From NCBI GenBank assembly GCA_905221605.1, contig CAJNDS010002319.1, positions 129,501 to 193,500 of the forward strand: a stretch of 64,000 bases of DNA, given 5' to 3'. The translations under genes were made by a program, and so were the position numbers. This document shows positions 18,047 to 28,835 of the stretch, one piece after another; position 1 is the first letter of the stretch, and the number at the start of each line of letters is the position of its first letter. The notes below the pieces were generated by a model, which did no database searches, was not told the origin of the DNA, and was given only the letters and a program-made list of their open reading frames with translations. The stretch is from Symbiodinium natans. Its lineage: Eukaryota; Sar; Dinophyceae; Suessiales; Symbiodiniaceae.

Positions 18047-19082
18047 TCTACAAAGACCCCGATGGGTTTAGCCGGGTGCAGGGTTGGGGCACAACAGGGG
18101 CTACCGTTGAGTCAAAACAGCCCTGCTCCCCCCAAATCGCAAAGCTCCCTATGACCTCCCTAGCATCCCAAAACTGTGCAATGCATAAGGCCTCAACCTT
18201 CCACCCCCCCCCACCCCCCCATTCCCCCCAACCCCTCAACACTAAAAACGAACACCTAACCACCCTACACCCCAAAGCCTAAACCCTGAACCCGAAACCC
18301 TGAACCCTGAACCCTAAACCCTGAACCCTGAACCCTGAACCCTGGACCCTATCCAGCCCCCTCCACAAAAAAGGCTGGGATTCCCAACGGCTGCGCCAGA
18401 AGAGGCTCGCGGGCCGCCTGGGACAGCTTTCGGGTTTAGGGCTTCGGCTTTAGGGAATTTGGGGGTTTAGGGTTTAGGCTTTCGGGTCTGGGGGTCAGGG
18501 TCTAGGCTTTAGGGGCTTTGGGGCTTTGGGGGCTTTGGGGACTTTAGGGGGTTTAAGGGTTTAGGGCTTTGGGGGGTTTAGGGATTTAGGCTTTAAAGCC
18601 TTTGGGGGCTTTGGGGGTTCTAAGGGTTTGGGGTTTAGCTTCAGGGCTTCTAGGGTGTAGAGTTTTAGGGCTTTAGGATTCTAGGGGCTCTTCCTTCGGG
18701 TGTAGGAATGCTGTGCTGGGGTAGTACCTCGCATTTAGGGTTACGTGTCTAGCGTGGTGGGGCCTGGGCTACAGGGCTGATAGGCTTTAGATGGGTTCGG
18801 GTTGGGATTTCGGGTTTAGGTTTGAGGTTTAGGGTTGAATCCTCTGCTTGTTCAGCTTGGAAATATTATCTTCGAGCTTCAGTGTTTGGGGGGGAGTGGG
18901 ATGACTCTATAGAGGTCCCAGAGCAACCTAGCAACGCTGGCTCAGTTGTTGGTTTAGTAGGGTGAACCTACACCACCGCGGGCCCTAAGCCCTGAAACCC
19001 TAGACCCGCAAGAAACCCAAACCCTAAAACCTAAGACCCTGCGATTGCGGGGCGATCTGGGGTTAAGGGCCCACAGGTCTTG
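18047..19082. repeat. Degenerate TTTAGGG-rich region, no gene recognised
   Basis: CCCTGAA/CCCTAAA copies (18275-18350), then 18430-18840 of degenerate GGGTTT, GGGGCTTTGG and TTTAGGG words. At 18846-18885 the minus strand reads LEDNISKLNKQRIQ after an AAG, exon-like but unplaced. C-rich copies at 18980-19040. Confidence 0.65.
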
Positions 19083-19274
19083 GTTTAGGGTTTAGGGTTT
19101 AGGGTTTAGGGTTTAGGGTTTAGGGTTTAGGGTTTAGGGTTTAGGGTTTAGGGTTTAGGGTTTAGGGTTTAGGGTTTAGGGTTTAGGGTGTAGGGTTTCG
19201 GGTTTCGGGTTTCGGGTTTCGGGTTTCGGGTTTCGGGTTTCGGGTTTAGGGTTTAGGGTTTAGGGTTTAGGGTC
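19083..19274 (+). repeat. Long TTTAGGG tract with a block of TTTCGGG
   Basis: About 27 heptamers: roughly 15 perfect TTTAGGG, then about eight consecutive TTTCGGG (19195-19247), then TTTAGGG again. The variant block inside a perfect array is a clear case of local unit amplification. Confidence 0.95.
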
Positions 19275-19339
19275 TGTTTATGACTTGGGGGCCGGGTGAG
19301 CTTCGGGAATCCAAGGTGTGATGCTTCAGGGTGCAGGAT

Positions 19340-19590
19340 TGAGGTTGGGGCTCAGGGTTTTAAGGTTTAGGGTCTTAAGGTTTAGGGTTTCAGGTTTAGG
19401 GTTTTAAGGTTTAGGGTTTTAAGGTTTAGGGTTTCAGGTTTAGGGTTTTAAGGTTTAGGGTTTAAGGTTTAGGGTTTAAGGTTTAGGGTTTAAGGTTTAG
19501 GGTTTAAGGTTTAGGGTTTAAGGTTTAGGGTTTTAACGTTTAGGGTTTTAAGTTTTAGGCGGTTTAGGGTTTAAGGTTTGGGGATGTTAG
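19340..19590 (+). repeat. Alternating TTTAAGG / TTTAGGG dimer array
   Basis: Higher-order units of about 14-16 bp (TTTAAGGTTTAGGG, some with an extra T or C) repeated roughly 14 times, a dimeric derivative of the telomere-like repeat. Confidence 0.85.
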
Positions 19591-19599
19591 GGCTTCGGA

Positions 19600-20612
19600 G
19601 TGCAACCTGGCTGCCCAGTAACCCGACAAGCAACCCAAGCTCGGCTAGAAGCTTGAGTTAGTTAGGGGAGGCCTCAGGGTTTCCGCAGGGTTAGGGTTGA
19701 GGCTCTAGGGTTAGGATTTAGGGTTTTAGGAGGTCAAACCTGATGGAACACGCTTTCTCTCGCTTGTGCCCATGTCCTCTGGCCCCTGAACCCTGAACCC
19801 TGAACTCTCAAAACCATCCAATAGGGGAAACACGAACAGATCCTTAGGTCCTAAGGTCCTGACACTCCCTGCGAAAGCCCTCGCTGTTTGAAGCTTTGCA
19901 AACTTGGCGGTTGGGGTTTTGTGGGTTCGGGCTCTCACTCCGAATCCTGGAGGGGCCGCAGCCACTCAAATCCACCGTGGAAGCGAATCGACCATCCGCC
20001 CGCGTCGTGAAAGATCCAGTCCCCCCTCTCCTGCGCAATGAAGGGGGGCGTTTAGGGCTTAGGGCAAGGGCACACACTTTTGAGTGTTACAGGCGGGTGG
20101 GCGGGGGGGGGGGGGGAAATCTCACCCCAAAATCAACAGGGATTCAGGCCCACTGGGGGGGGATCCTTGCCAAAAGGCTTGAGGCAAGCCAACGTGCAAA
20201 CAGCAATGATGCCCCTAAACCCTAAACCCTAAACCCCAAACCCTAAACCCCATAAACCTGAAACCCTAGAAAGCACAGTTGAAATCCAAAACGAGTTGTC
20301 CCCTTGAGTCCAGGCATCCGTAAGGGAGGCTCTTTAAATTCGGGTCAGTTTTGGGGATCAGCCTGATATACACATACATAAACAAAATAAATAAAGAAAA
20401 ACAAACATACTATAAACATATACATATATACACCTATATACATGTACGTAAGGTACCCAAAAAGCCATAAAATCGCAAACCCCCTTATGGGTACATGGAT
20501 GCTTTGGGAAGAACAGCCAGCTTCACTGGAAAGACGGCACGCAGAAGGGCACTGCGTCAACCTAAACCCTAAGCCCTAAACCGACCATGCTGCCACTACC
20601 ATGGACAACCCG

Positions 20613-20614
<2 letters not shown>
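19600..20614. other. Unique islands, AT-rich microsatellite, no gene recognised
   Basis: CTGGCTGCCCAGTAACCC at 19608 resembles one end of MITE family H. At 19730-20080 overlapping minus frames exist (for example FHGGFEWLRPLQDSE around 19940-19985) but no domain is recognised. A G run lies at 20104-20116, CCCTAAA at 20216-20250, and an AT-rich island at 20365-20450. Confidence 0.5.
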
Positions 20615-20662
<48 letters not shown>

Positions 20663-20689
20663 ACCCCCCCCCACCCCCCCTCCCCCCCC
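20615..20689. repeat. Poly-C tract
   Basis: A 48-base C homopolymer (20615-20662) continues as C runs broken by single A or T. Length may be an assembly approximation. ORFs of poly-proline or poly-glycine here are artefacts. Confidence 0.95.
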
Positions 20690-20991
20690 AACACAAAACC
20701 CTGGGCCAAGTTCACCCTGCTCTGCGTTCCAGTTGAGGTTTTCTTGCAAACCAAACTGTAAACCCTATCAGGACGCTTTAGGGTATCGAACCTGAATGCT
20801 TTGATACAAAAGGATGCACTTTGTCCGGCAGAGGGTGAGGGGAGTGCCCCTGAAGTCATGTGTCCATAGGGTTTTGGGTGTGGGATGCTCCGATGATGAT
20901 GCCCTATATATCCCACGCCCCCTAAAAAGCCCCTAAGAAGCCCCGAAAAGATGCCCCTTAAAAAAGCCGCAAATCCTGAACCCTCCGCCAC

Positions 20992-21086
20992 GCTGCCCAT
21001 CCCTTCGTGGCCTCCAGGCCAGTGACGATCTGCCCCTCAAGCAGCTGTCCCACAACATTGTCGGCCCTGCATGGGAGGACGAAATC
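20992..21086 (-). CDS. Unidentified exon-like segment
   Basis: On the minus strand a 95-bp open stretch after CTGTAG|G and before a GT reads DFVLPCRADNVVGQLLEG then QIVTGLEATKGWA. The mixed composition and the dinoflagellate-style AG|G acceptor make an exon likely. It could belong to the 5' part of the ABC gene or to another gene; I do not recognise the sequence. Confidence 0.4.
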
Positions 21087-21139
21087 CTACAGGGTCTTAG
21101 TCGGGAACGAGGGGATAGGTGCCTTTCAAAAATCAAAAA

Positions 21140-21208
21140 AACGGGTATATGGAGGGGCATATAAGGTACAGTAACGAATTCTCTCATTCCCTTCTAAGAA
21201 CCGGTAGG
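21140..21208 (+). mobile_element. MITE family C, partial copy
   Basis: The right arm CTCTCATTCCCTTCTAAGAA CCGGTAG matches the end of family C (CCCTCATTCCCTACTAAGAACCAG); the left arm is not clear. Confidence 0.5.
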
Positions 21209-21299
21209 CAACTTTCTCACGGAAACTCCCTTTTCTTGTAGTGGTAGCTTGACGACAAGTGAATCTGTAGTACCTCTTCACGCTGGTCATTTCTAAGTC

Positions 21300-21650
21300 C
21301 GACTGAAAGCCCGCACAACGAGAATCCCCGGCCAGGAGATGAAAGAAGGTTGCCCAACGGGCCCAATGCTCAGGGCTAGTGAGGAGAAGGATGAAGCCAC
21401 CATTCTGGCAAAAGATATTTGAATTAGTTCAAATAATCTAATTAACTCAATGAATAAATATACTAGATTTTGATATTTGGCTCTTTCCAACTTGAAGAGC
21501 ACGCAGAACGCTTGCAAGGTGTTTGACTCCTGCTGCGGCCTGTAGGGATCATCAGGCTCCGTGTGCACATTCAGAAAGCCCCGCATGGTGCAGACCAGGT
21601 ATCGCTTCGGGCGCTGCTTCTGCAACTCCTGGCCGTTGCAGCTCTCGACT
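21300..21650 (-). CDS. Two unidentified exon-like segments
   Basis: On the minus strand the right part (about 21510-21645) reads RPKRYLVCTMRGFLNVHTEP and on to PYRPQQESNTLQAFCVLFKL. The left part (about 21300-21415), in another frame after CCAG, reads NGGFILLLTSPEHWARWATF FHLLAGDS. An AT-rich piece between them (21415-21480) would be the intron. Strand layout, W/F spacing and length loosely recall a PH-like domain split by an intron, but this is a guess. The codon-like composition stands out from the surrounding repeats. Confidence 0.42.
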
Positions 21651-22880
21651 GCTAGACACCACAGCCCGAGTTGGTGCTTAGAAAGGGTCTATAACAACAA
21701 TCTGCAAATAAAAAAGTAAGCTTGGGCCATATTTAGATCTAAGCTGCCGGACCTTCTGGGTCCCCCTCCTGACAAACACGCTACTCATGCTCTAACTACA
21801 ATAGCTCCCAAGATTCTCCCCGTAGACAGGACCCGGGGGGGGGGGTGCCCAGTATACATACAGTATTATATGCATCATCCCCGAAAAAGACGTGCTTTTT
21901 TCAGCCCCTATTGTCAACCCCAAGTTTAAAAATACTGCAGCCTAAACAAACCCCTAAACGCCTAAACGCCGAGACTAAGCACACCAAACCACTATTGTCA
22001 AACCCAAGACTAAACCCTCTACCCTGCAAGACCCCATAATCCCATAGAATCCCAAACCCTAAACCCGAAGACCCCACAATCCCTTAGAACCCTCACAGCC
22101 CCAAACCCTGAACCCTAAGACCCCATAATCCCTTAGAACCCTTAGAGCCCTAAACCCCACAAACCCTTACAATCCTCAGAGTCGCTAGAACCCTAAACCC
22201 TAAACCCTAAACCCTAAACCCTAAACCCTAGGTTCAAAACCCCCATCCTCCTGGCGCTTGCGGAGGGACGTGGCGAGCAGCTCGTCGCTTGGTAGCGTGC
22301 GGACCTCCGGTGCCGCCGATGCCTCGGTTTTGGGGGTTTGTTTGGGGGGGAGGGGGGGGGGTTTAGGGTGTAGGGTTTAGGGTTTAGGGTTTAGGGTTTA
22401 GGGTTTAGGGTTTAGGGCTTAGAGGTTCCTGGTTTCAGCTACGGAAAAAGGAACGAAATTGAGAGAGGGAGAGAGAGGGAGAGGGGGAGAGAGAGAGAGA
22501 GAGATGGGGAGAGACAGGAGAGAAAGAGAGATAGGTTACAGGGCTAAGGGTGAAGTTTAGGGTTTGAATATAAACCTCTAAACCCCTGAACCCGTAAACC
22601 TAAACCCCTAAGCCCCGGAAGCCATGTCGCTATAAACTCACTGCACAATGCGGAGATATTCAAACCCTAACCCACCCTAACCCTACAACCCCCAGCCCCT
22701 AAACCCTGCACCACGAAGCTTTTGTTGCCCAAATGCAGTGCCCGTGGCCGCGCGGCAGCTGCGTGCCTGCAAACCCAGAAGGGACTCTGAATCAGACCCT
22801 CAGGTTTAGGGTTTAGGGTTTAGGGTTTAGGGCCAAAGTGTAGGGTTTAGGGGTTAGGGTTTAGGGTTTAGGGTTCAAAG
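21650..22880. repeat. Repeat mosaic with GA microsatellite
   Basis: CCCTAAA-like degenerate DNA (22040-22230), a ~110-bp unique island (22235-22330), TTTAGGG tracts (22365-22425, 22803-22875) and a purine GA microsatellite (22460-22532). No gene seen. A G run at 21836-21845. Confidence 0.7.
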
Positions 22881-22986
22881 TTGGGATGTTTCCCCTTATA
22901 CTAACAGTCCTTCATAGGGATTATAATAGGGGGGGGTACTATAATCCCTATGTTGAGGACTGTTAGTATAAGGGGGAACATCCCGA
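22881..22986 (+). mobile_element. MITE family A, copy 4
   Basis: The best-preserved copy: TTGGGATGTTTCCCCTTATA CTAACAGTCC at the left and GGACTGTTAGTATAAGGGGGA ACATCCC (broken here) at the right, about 29-bp arms, with core ATTATAATAGGGGGGGGTAC. A family E element follows six bases later. Confidence 0.85.
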
Positions 22987-22991
22987 CACCT

Positions 22992-23107
22992 GTATATGGT
23001 CAGTTCTCAAAGTTATGGTCCCTTGTTTTGGGTACCCTAAATATTAGGGGCCGCCTTAGAACAGCAACCGCACAAGGGACCATAGTTTAGAGAACTGACC
23101 ATATACC
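22992..23107 (+). mobile_element. MITE family E, copy 1
   Basis: Perfect 16-bp inverted ends TATATGGTCAGTTCTC / GAGAACTGACCATATA with complementary inner parts (TATGGTCCCTTGT / ACAAGGGACCATA). Related elements: 36071-36166, a short one at 25711-25755, and an arm near 40916. Confidence 0.85.
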
Positions 23108-24130
23108 TGATGTAGTCCCTACTATATAAACAGCCCCTATGAAGGCTTCAGCCCCCTTAACTCTGTTAACTTCACGTGATTACCCTTAACCCTAAACCCT
23201 CCCTCGCCGTCCAAACAAGAATGAAGCCTTAACCCTAAACCCTCCCCCGCCCCCCCCGTCCAAACAAGAATGAAGCCTTAACCCCCCCCCCCCCCCCCAC
23301 TAAATCCTAAAGCTGCAGTTGGGGTCGGTTCTACACTTGGGTCGCCCTATACAAGTTCTTACAAGCCCAAACTTACTTATACATCTGAACATAGATATAG
23401 TCATGTACATACAAATGTAACAGGATTCCTTGCGCGAGCACCAGAAACACCCCACGCGCCCTGGCGCGCGCCGGCGCAGCCAGAGAAGCAAGCACCAGCC
23501 ACCTGGAGATTCAGATTCTGCTCACTGCTCTCCCTCTCTCTAGGCCTCGAAGGGCTCAGGACCCGTGTGTAAATTGAGGATCTTTTCTGGGTGTCCGTTC
23601 TCACTTAGTTCAGGGTACCCGAACACGCATGGTCCATTTAAACACATGCGTCTTCTAGCAACCAACCCATGAAACTAAACCCCAAAACCCCCGCAAACCC
23701 ATAAGCATCAACCTATAAGCCTTAAAGGCCTAAAACCCCATAAATACGCTTGCAACTTCAAAACCTCCATCATCCCACCGCTACACCTGGTGGAGACAGA
23801 GTCCGAGCTTGGATGCGTCCTCCCGCTGCTTTGCCTGCGTCTCTTGCCAGCAAGCGAGTTTGGGGTCGGGTTTAGGGTTTAGGGTTTACGGTTTAGGGTT
23901 TCGGGTTTGGGGGTTTAGGGTGTAGGTTTTGGGGGGTTAGGGTTAGGGGTTTAGGGTTTAGGGGTTCGGAAGGGCTGACATGGCGTTTATGGGGTTTATG
24001 AGTCTTATCGGGCGGCAAACGCCGAAAGGCACGCGCCAGAGAATCCATGAGTCCAAAGTCGCCCTGAATGCTTCCACCCTAATCTTAGTCGCCCACGGTT
24101 TAGGATTTAGGGCTTAGGGTTTGGGGTTTA

Positions 24131-24223
24131 GTTTTGATAAGGGCACCCTTTTTTGGGGTTGGTTATTTTATAAGGGAACCTTGCACCCCAAACAACAGAA
24201 AAGGGTACCACTGGGCTACCAAG
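24131..24223 (+). mobile_element. MITE family H, copy 2
   Basis: The right arm AAAGGGTACCACTGGGCTAC CAAG matches copies at 9611 and 38312. Inner inverted pieces (GGGCACCCTTTTTTGGGGTT ... AACCCCAAA-like) are present; the left terminus is lost. Confidence 0.55.
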
Positions 24224-25710
24224 AAATCTACTATTTGCTTTTGGAACCCCCCCCCCCGAAAACACAATCCCTATGTTGCCCTTATAAGGAAGAATATTTA
24301 TGTTATGTTGACTTTTGTGTTTTGTTCTCCTTTTTTTTTGGGTGGGGGAGGGGTCTTTCAGGCAAATAGTAAAAACAACCCTAAAACCCCACTTGCTTTA
24401 GGTTGCAGGGTCTTCAACCACAAACTCCCCACGGGTTGGGGATTTAGGGTCACCTAAACCCTAAACCCTAAACCCTAAACTGCCGTTTTTTGATGCCTCA
24501 AGGGCTTTCGGGGTTTCAAGGGCTGCTGGGGTCGAACTAAGGGTGTGGAAACCCTAAGCCGCCAACCCAGGATACTAGGGTGGCTTGCAGCTCTCTACTC
24601 ACTTTTGAAAGGTTGAGGATTTCGGTGTAAGGTGTAGGGTTTAGGATTTAAATTCAGGGATTTCGGTGCAGGGTTGCCACCCGAAGCGGCCATCGTTCTG
24701 CCAAGCAAGAGTCGAGGGGAAGCTCAAGCAGGTGCAGGGGGTAAGAGGGCCCAGGGTTTCCTTTTGGTAGTTTCGGGTTTAGGGTTAAAACCATACAGGC
24801 CGATTTCGTTAGAACAAGGTAGTTTGGGGTTAGAATGCATCACAAGGCTGAAATCATGGTCAATTCTCCAGAACTTATGGCCGCCGAGGTGAAGACACAG
24901 AAACCCCAAAACCGCCTCAATCCTAAATCGAAACCTAGGTGTAATCCTATAAGCCTAAACCCTAAGCCCTAAACCCTAAACCTTAAACCCTAAACCCTAA
25001 ACCCTAAGCCCTGGGTGAGGCCTTGAACATGACGGCCCAGGCGGCCCCACCGGCGCTGCGCGCGCCGCGGCGCTGTTGGTAGAGAACGCTTGCAAGTTCA
25101 TGGCAGCGTTCGGACTTTAGGGGTTTAGGGGTTTAGGGTTTAGGGCTAGGGTTTAGGGTTTAGGGTTTAGGGTTTAGGGTTTAGGGTTTAGGGCTTAGGG
25201 CTTAGGGCTTAGGGCTTAGGGCTTGGGGTTAGGGCCACCGGGCTGCAGCCTACATCGAGGAGCCTGGAGCCCCTAAAATATCTGGGGGCAGTGATCGGTT
25301 TGTAGAGGTTTGGAGGTTGGGGCTTCGGGCGAGAGCTAGGGGAGGGCGGGGGGTTCTTTCTTGAATAGGGTTTGGGGTTTAGGGTTTAGGGTCTAGGGAT
25401 TAGGGTTTTTGGGGTTGGGTTTGTATTTTGCGGGAGTAAGCCTAAAGCTTTCGGACCCCAACAGTGTGCAAAGCCCGAAGCTTTCCCAGAGCCAGGGCGT
25501 GAGATTGAGAAAGCACCTCGGCACCCTGCAAGCCCAAAGCCCTCAGCCCTACACCAAAGGCGCTGAAATCCAAGATGCAAGCCCTAAACCCTAAACCCAT
25601 GGCACGATGCCGTGCTACTAGCCCTAAACCCTAAACCCTCAACCCTCCACCCTACACCCTAAACCCTAAACCCTGGAGTTTTTGGGTTCTCGGGTTTAGG
25701 GAACAGCTAG

Positions 25711-25755
25711 GCGGGTAGTTCTCTGAATTCGGACCCTATTTTAGAGAACTACCCA
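25711..25755 (+). repeat. Short hairpin related to MITE family E
   Basis: GGGTAGTTCTCTGAATTCGG then ACCCTATTTTAGAGAACTACCC forms a near-perfect hairpin; the TAGTTCTCT / AGAGAACTA arms resemble family E ends. Confidence 0.6.
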
Positions 25756-25934
25756 TGTCGGAGGGGGGGCCCATTTCCTGCTCCCGGGTCCTGGGGCCGC
25801 GGCAGACCAGGTAAAGGAGCAGTCTGTTCGCAGCTTCGGTTTCTAGGGTCGTTGGGGGGCTTTAGGGTTTAGGGTTTAGGGTTTAGGGTTTAGGGTTTAG
25901 GGTTTAGGGTAGGGCGTAGGGTTTGAGGGCTTAG

Positions 25935-26090
25935 GGTTTGAAGAGCTTGGACAACACACATGGAAGACGGCTTGGGCCGTAGTTTCGTCTACGGTAAGCC
26001 GCGCCTCTGAACGTTTTGAGCCGTTGAGCATCTTGCAATGGGCCGGGAGGTTCTCCACTAAGAAGTCTGCACCAGGCCCTGTACACTACA
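25935..26090 (-). CDS. Unidentified exon-like segment
   Basis: One minus-strand frame reads PGADFLVENLPAHCKMLNGS and on through RSEARLTVDETTAQAVFHVC without a stop, with varied, protein-like composition. It lies between a TTTAGGG tract and a unique region. No family recognised; borders uncertain. Confidence 0.35.
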
Positions 26091-26179
26091 GCTCTCCTAA
26101 TCACACACGAAACCAACATATGGAAGTTGTTCTACAATCGGGGCCCCTGTATGGTCAGCAGCCCTCACTCCAAAAGAGA

Positions 26180-26823
26180 CACGAATTTAGAATAACCCCC
26201 CCCCCCCACCATAATGTAAATTTCCTGAGGATGGTTTTAAAGGGGCTTCTGAACCCGAAATGCAGAGAAACATCTAAGCCCTGAATCAAAACCCTGAGCC
26301 CTAACACCCAAACCCCCAAACCCCCAAGGTCAGTCTGCGACCAGTTCATGGTCGTGCCAGAACAAGCTCGTAGGGTTTAGATTTTTAGGGTTTAGGGTAG
26401 GGTTTAGAGTGTGGGGTGTGGGGTTTGGGGTTTGCGGTTTGGGGTTTAGGGTTTAGGGAGGGGGGGGAGGGGGCAGTGCCCCGGAAGGAGGGATGTGCCA
26501 AATGACGATGGTGTCTGCGCAATGGGCTTTCTATGGATCCGTAGGGCTCCATACACATTGGGAGCCACTCTCTAGCCCAAGTATATGCATGAACCCCGTC
26601 TTCCGGGTGTCTTACAAAACTGCGATCGTGTCGGATCGTATGTGCGTGTGAAGAGCAATAAAGGTACAAAAAATATTTCGATATGTAAAACCGATGCCCT
26701 ACACCCTAAGCTCCATGACCCCGTATGTACGATGAAGGGGTTTTTCCTTCGAGCATCCCCAGAAGGGCACCTATGTAAACACTCAGCAATACACACCGTA
26801 CACATGCTCAACAAAAACAGCAA
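26180..26823. other. Unique region, no gene recognised
   Basis: Contains a C run (26200-26212) preceded by GAATTTAGAATAA (a similar TTTAGAATTA precedes the C run at 46979), TTTAGGG/TTTGGGG words (26370-26458) and about 360 bp of unique sequence with ORFs on both strands lacking recognisable motifs. Confidence 0.5.
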
Positions 26824-27230
26824 CCTAAACCCTAAACCCGAAACACGAAGCCCAAAATCCTAAAACCCCAAACCCCAAAGCCAAAACCCTAAACGCCGCA
26901 CCCCAAACCCAAACCCTAAACCCCAAACCCTAAACCCCAAACCCCACAAACCCCAAACCCCAAACTCCAAACCCTATACTCCAACCTCTAAACCCCAGAC
27001 TCCAAACCCTAAACCCCAAACCCTACATCCCAAACCCCAAACCCTGCACCTTAACACCAAACCCAAAACCCGAAAACCCTAAACCCCAAACCCAAAATCC
27101 AAAACCCCAAACCCCAAACCCCAAACCCCAACCCCCGCCCAAACCTTAAACTCCAACCCTAAACCCCAAACCCTAAACCTTAAGCCCTAAACCCCAAACC
27201 CTAAACCCACCCCCCCCCCCCCCCCCCCAC
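26824..27230 (-). repeat. CCCCAAA/CCCTAAA degenerate tract ending in poly-C
   Basis: About 400 bp of mixed CCCTAAA and CCCCAAA heptamers with many single-base changes, ending in a ~19-base C run (27210-27228). It looks like an old array compared with the perfect tracts elsewhere. Confidence 0.9.
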
Positions 27231-28305
27231 CGCGCCTTGCAGGTCCAGTGCGGCCTGTGGCGAGCCCGGGCCTCGACTCTCGCGGGCGAATAGAGTTTAG
27301 GTAAGATTCAGGGGGTCTAGGGCTTAGTGTTTAGTAATTTAGGGTTCAGGGAGTTAGGAACCTAGGGCTGAAAGGTTTCATGTGCGGTCTTGGAGAGGGG
27401 GTTTTGTTTCAGGATGTCTTTGGGAGTTAGGTCAGCTGCTCACGGCAGCTTGGACCCAAAGCCCCTGAACCCTAAACCCTATACCCGAAACCCCAAATAT
27501 CAAAAGCCTAAACCCTGAACCTTGAACCTGAAACCCTAACCCCTCAAGTGTAGACCCTGAACCCTGAACCCTGAACCCTAAACCCTGAAACCTGGCAGCC
27601 TTGGAGCATCACAAGCCCTCGCCCCCCGGCCCTGACTGCTGAGACGCCAAAGAAGTATGCGGGTTAGGGTTTAGGGTTTAGGCTTGGAGGTTTTGCGAGA
27701 GTGCCTTAAGGAAGCATGGGGCTTAGGGCTTAGGGTTGTTTAAGACCCCACGGACACACTGCAGCGCACACGCCGGGGCAGATGCCGCTCTCGGCGTCCT
27801 TGGCAGCTTGGCTTCATATCTTGCTTTAGGGTTTAGGGTTTAGGGTTACTGTTCTAGCTTTCACTAGTCACTAGGGGCTTCCAGGCTTAGGAACAAACCC
27901 ACCCACCCAAAGAATCCCATGACATTAAGAAATATAAAGTTCACCCAACGTTGTCAAGAACGGGTGCCGACAGACCAAAAATGGCTCAAGAACGGGGTCA
28001 TAGAAGCCACTAGCCCAACCGCAAAACACACCCTCATCTTGCCACTAAATTTTAGGGCTTGGGGTTTAGCCGTCCGTTAATGTGGTCCCTTGCCTTCTTT
28101 AAGAATGTTCTGACGTGGGTTTTTTTTGTGTTTCTAAGGGGTCTCCATTTAAGGGCCCATATTGAGGGCCATGTAACTACCCTCATTCCCAAAGCCCTCG
28201 AGCCCCGCCGCCCCTTGAAGCCCCCCTTGAAGCACTCCCTTGAAGCCCCTTGAAACCCTAAACCCTGAACGCTCAACACTTGAAGCCCTCAACCTTCAAC
28301 CCTGA
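27231..28305. other. Repeat mosaic, no gene recognised
   Basis: Short TTTAGGG and CCCTGAA pieces (27465-27600, 27663-27685, 27830-27846), a unique stretch (27850-28060), and overlapping ORFs at 28052-28279 on both strands without domains. CCTTGAAGCCCCTTGAA short repeats at 28212-28255. Confidence 0.55.
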
Positions 28306-28311
28306 ATCCCC

Positions 28312-28313
28312 AA

Positions 28314-28345
<32 letters not shown>

Positions 28346-28366
28346 CAACCGTAAACCGTAAGCCGT
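28312..28366 (-). repeat. CCGTAAG variant array
   Basis: About eight heptamers of CCGTAAG (with CCGTCAA and CCGTAAA), a two-base derivative of CCCTAAA, followed by CCCTAAG. Confidence 0.85.
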
Positions 28367-28536
28367 AAGCCCTAAGCCCTATATAAGCCCTAAACCCTAA
28401 ACCCCAAACCCTACCCCCTAAACCCTAACCCCGAAAATCCCCCAAACCCCGAAGCCCCCAGTGCTGGGGGATCCGGGCCGGCAGGTCTGGGGCATAAGGC
28501 TTCGGCTTGAACCCAAAGCCTGAAGCTTTATGAGTT

Positions 28537-28835
28537 CAGGGTTTAGGGGTTTAGGGGTTTAGGGTTTAGGGTTTAGGGTTTAGGGTTTAGGGTTTAGGGT
28601 TTAGGGTCTCGAGCAAAAAAACCAAAGCTTATAGGGTTTAGGGTTTAGGAGAGGTTTCGGGACGGAGGGCTTGAGGTCGAGGATGTAAGGGTTTCCGCGA
28701 GGAAGTTTGCCCTAAGCCCTAGACCTTCTTGGGCACCCTACACCCTCAGACAAAACCCTAAACCCTAAACCCTAAACCCTAAACCCTAAACCCTAAACCC
28801 TAAACCCTAAACCCCAAACCCTAAACCCTGAGTTT
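28537..28835. repeat. TTTAGGG tract facing a CCCTAAA tract
   Basis: TTTAGGG (28537-28606) and CCCTAAA (28753-28828) face each other across ~150 bp, a large imperfect inverted repeat. Confidence 0.9.

Larger units (their letters stand above)
23108..25924. other. Repeat mosaic, no gene recognised
   Basis: A duplicated piece AAACAAGAATGAAGCCTTAA (23213 and 23264), a C run (23282-23298), AT-rich DNA (23340-23420), TTTAGGG tracts (23868-23960, 25118-25225 with CTTAGGG variants, 25368-25400), CCCTAAA tracts (24453-24480, 24957-25012, 25575-25675). The unique region 24530-24900 has ORFs on both strands without domains. Confidence 0.55.

Noticed and set aside
27974-27995. Second spliced-leader-like piece (AAAATGGCTCAAG)
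   Set aside because: Only nine bases match the leader end (TGGCTCAAG); likely chance.
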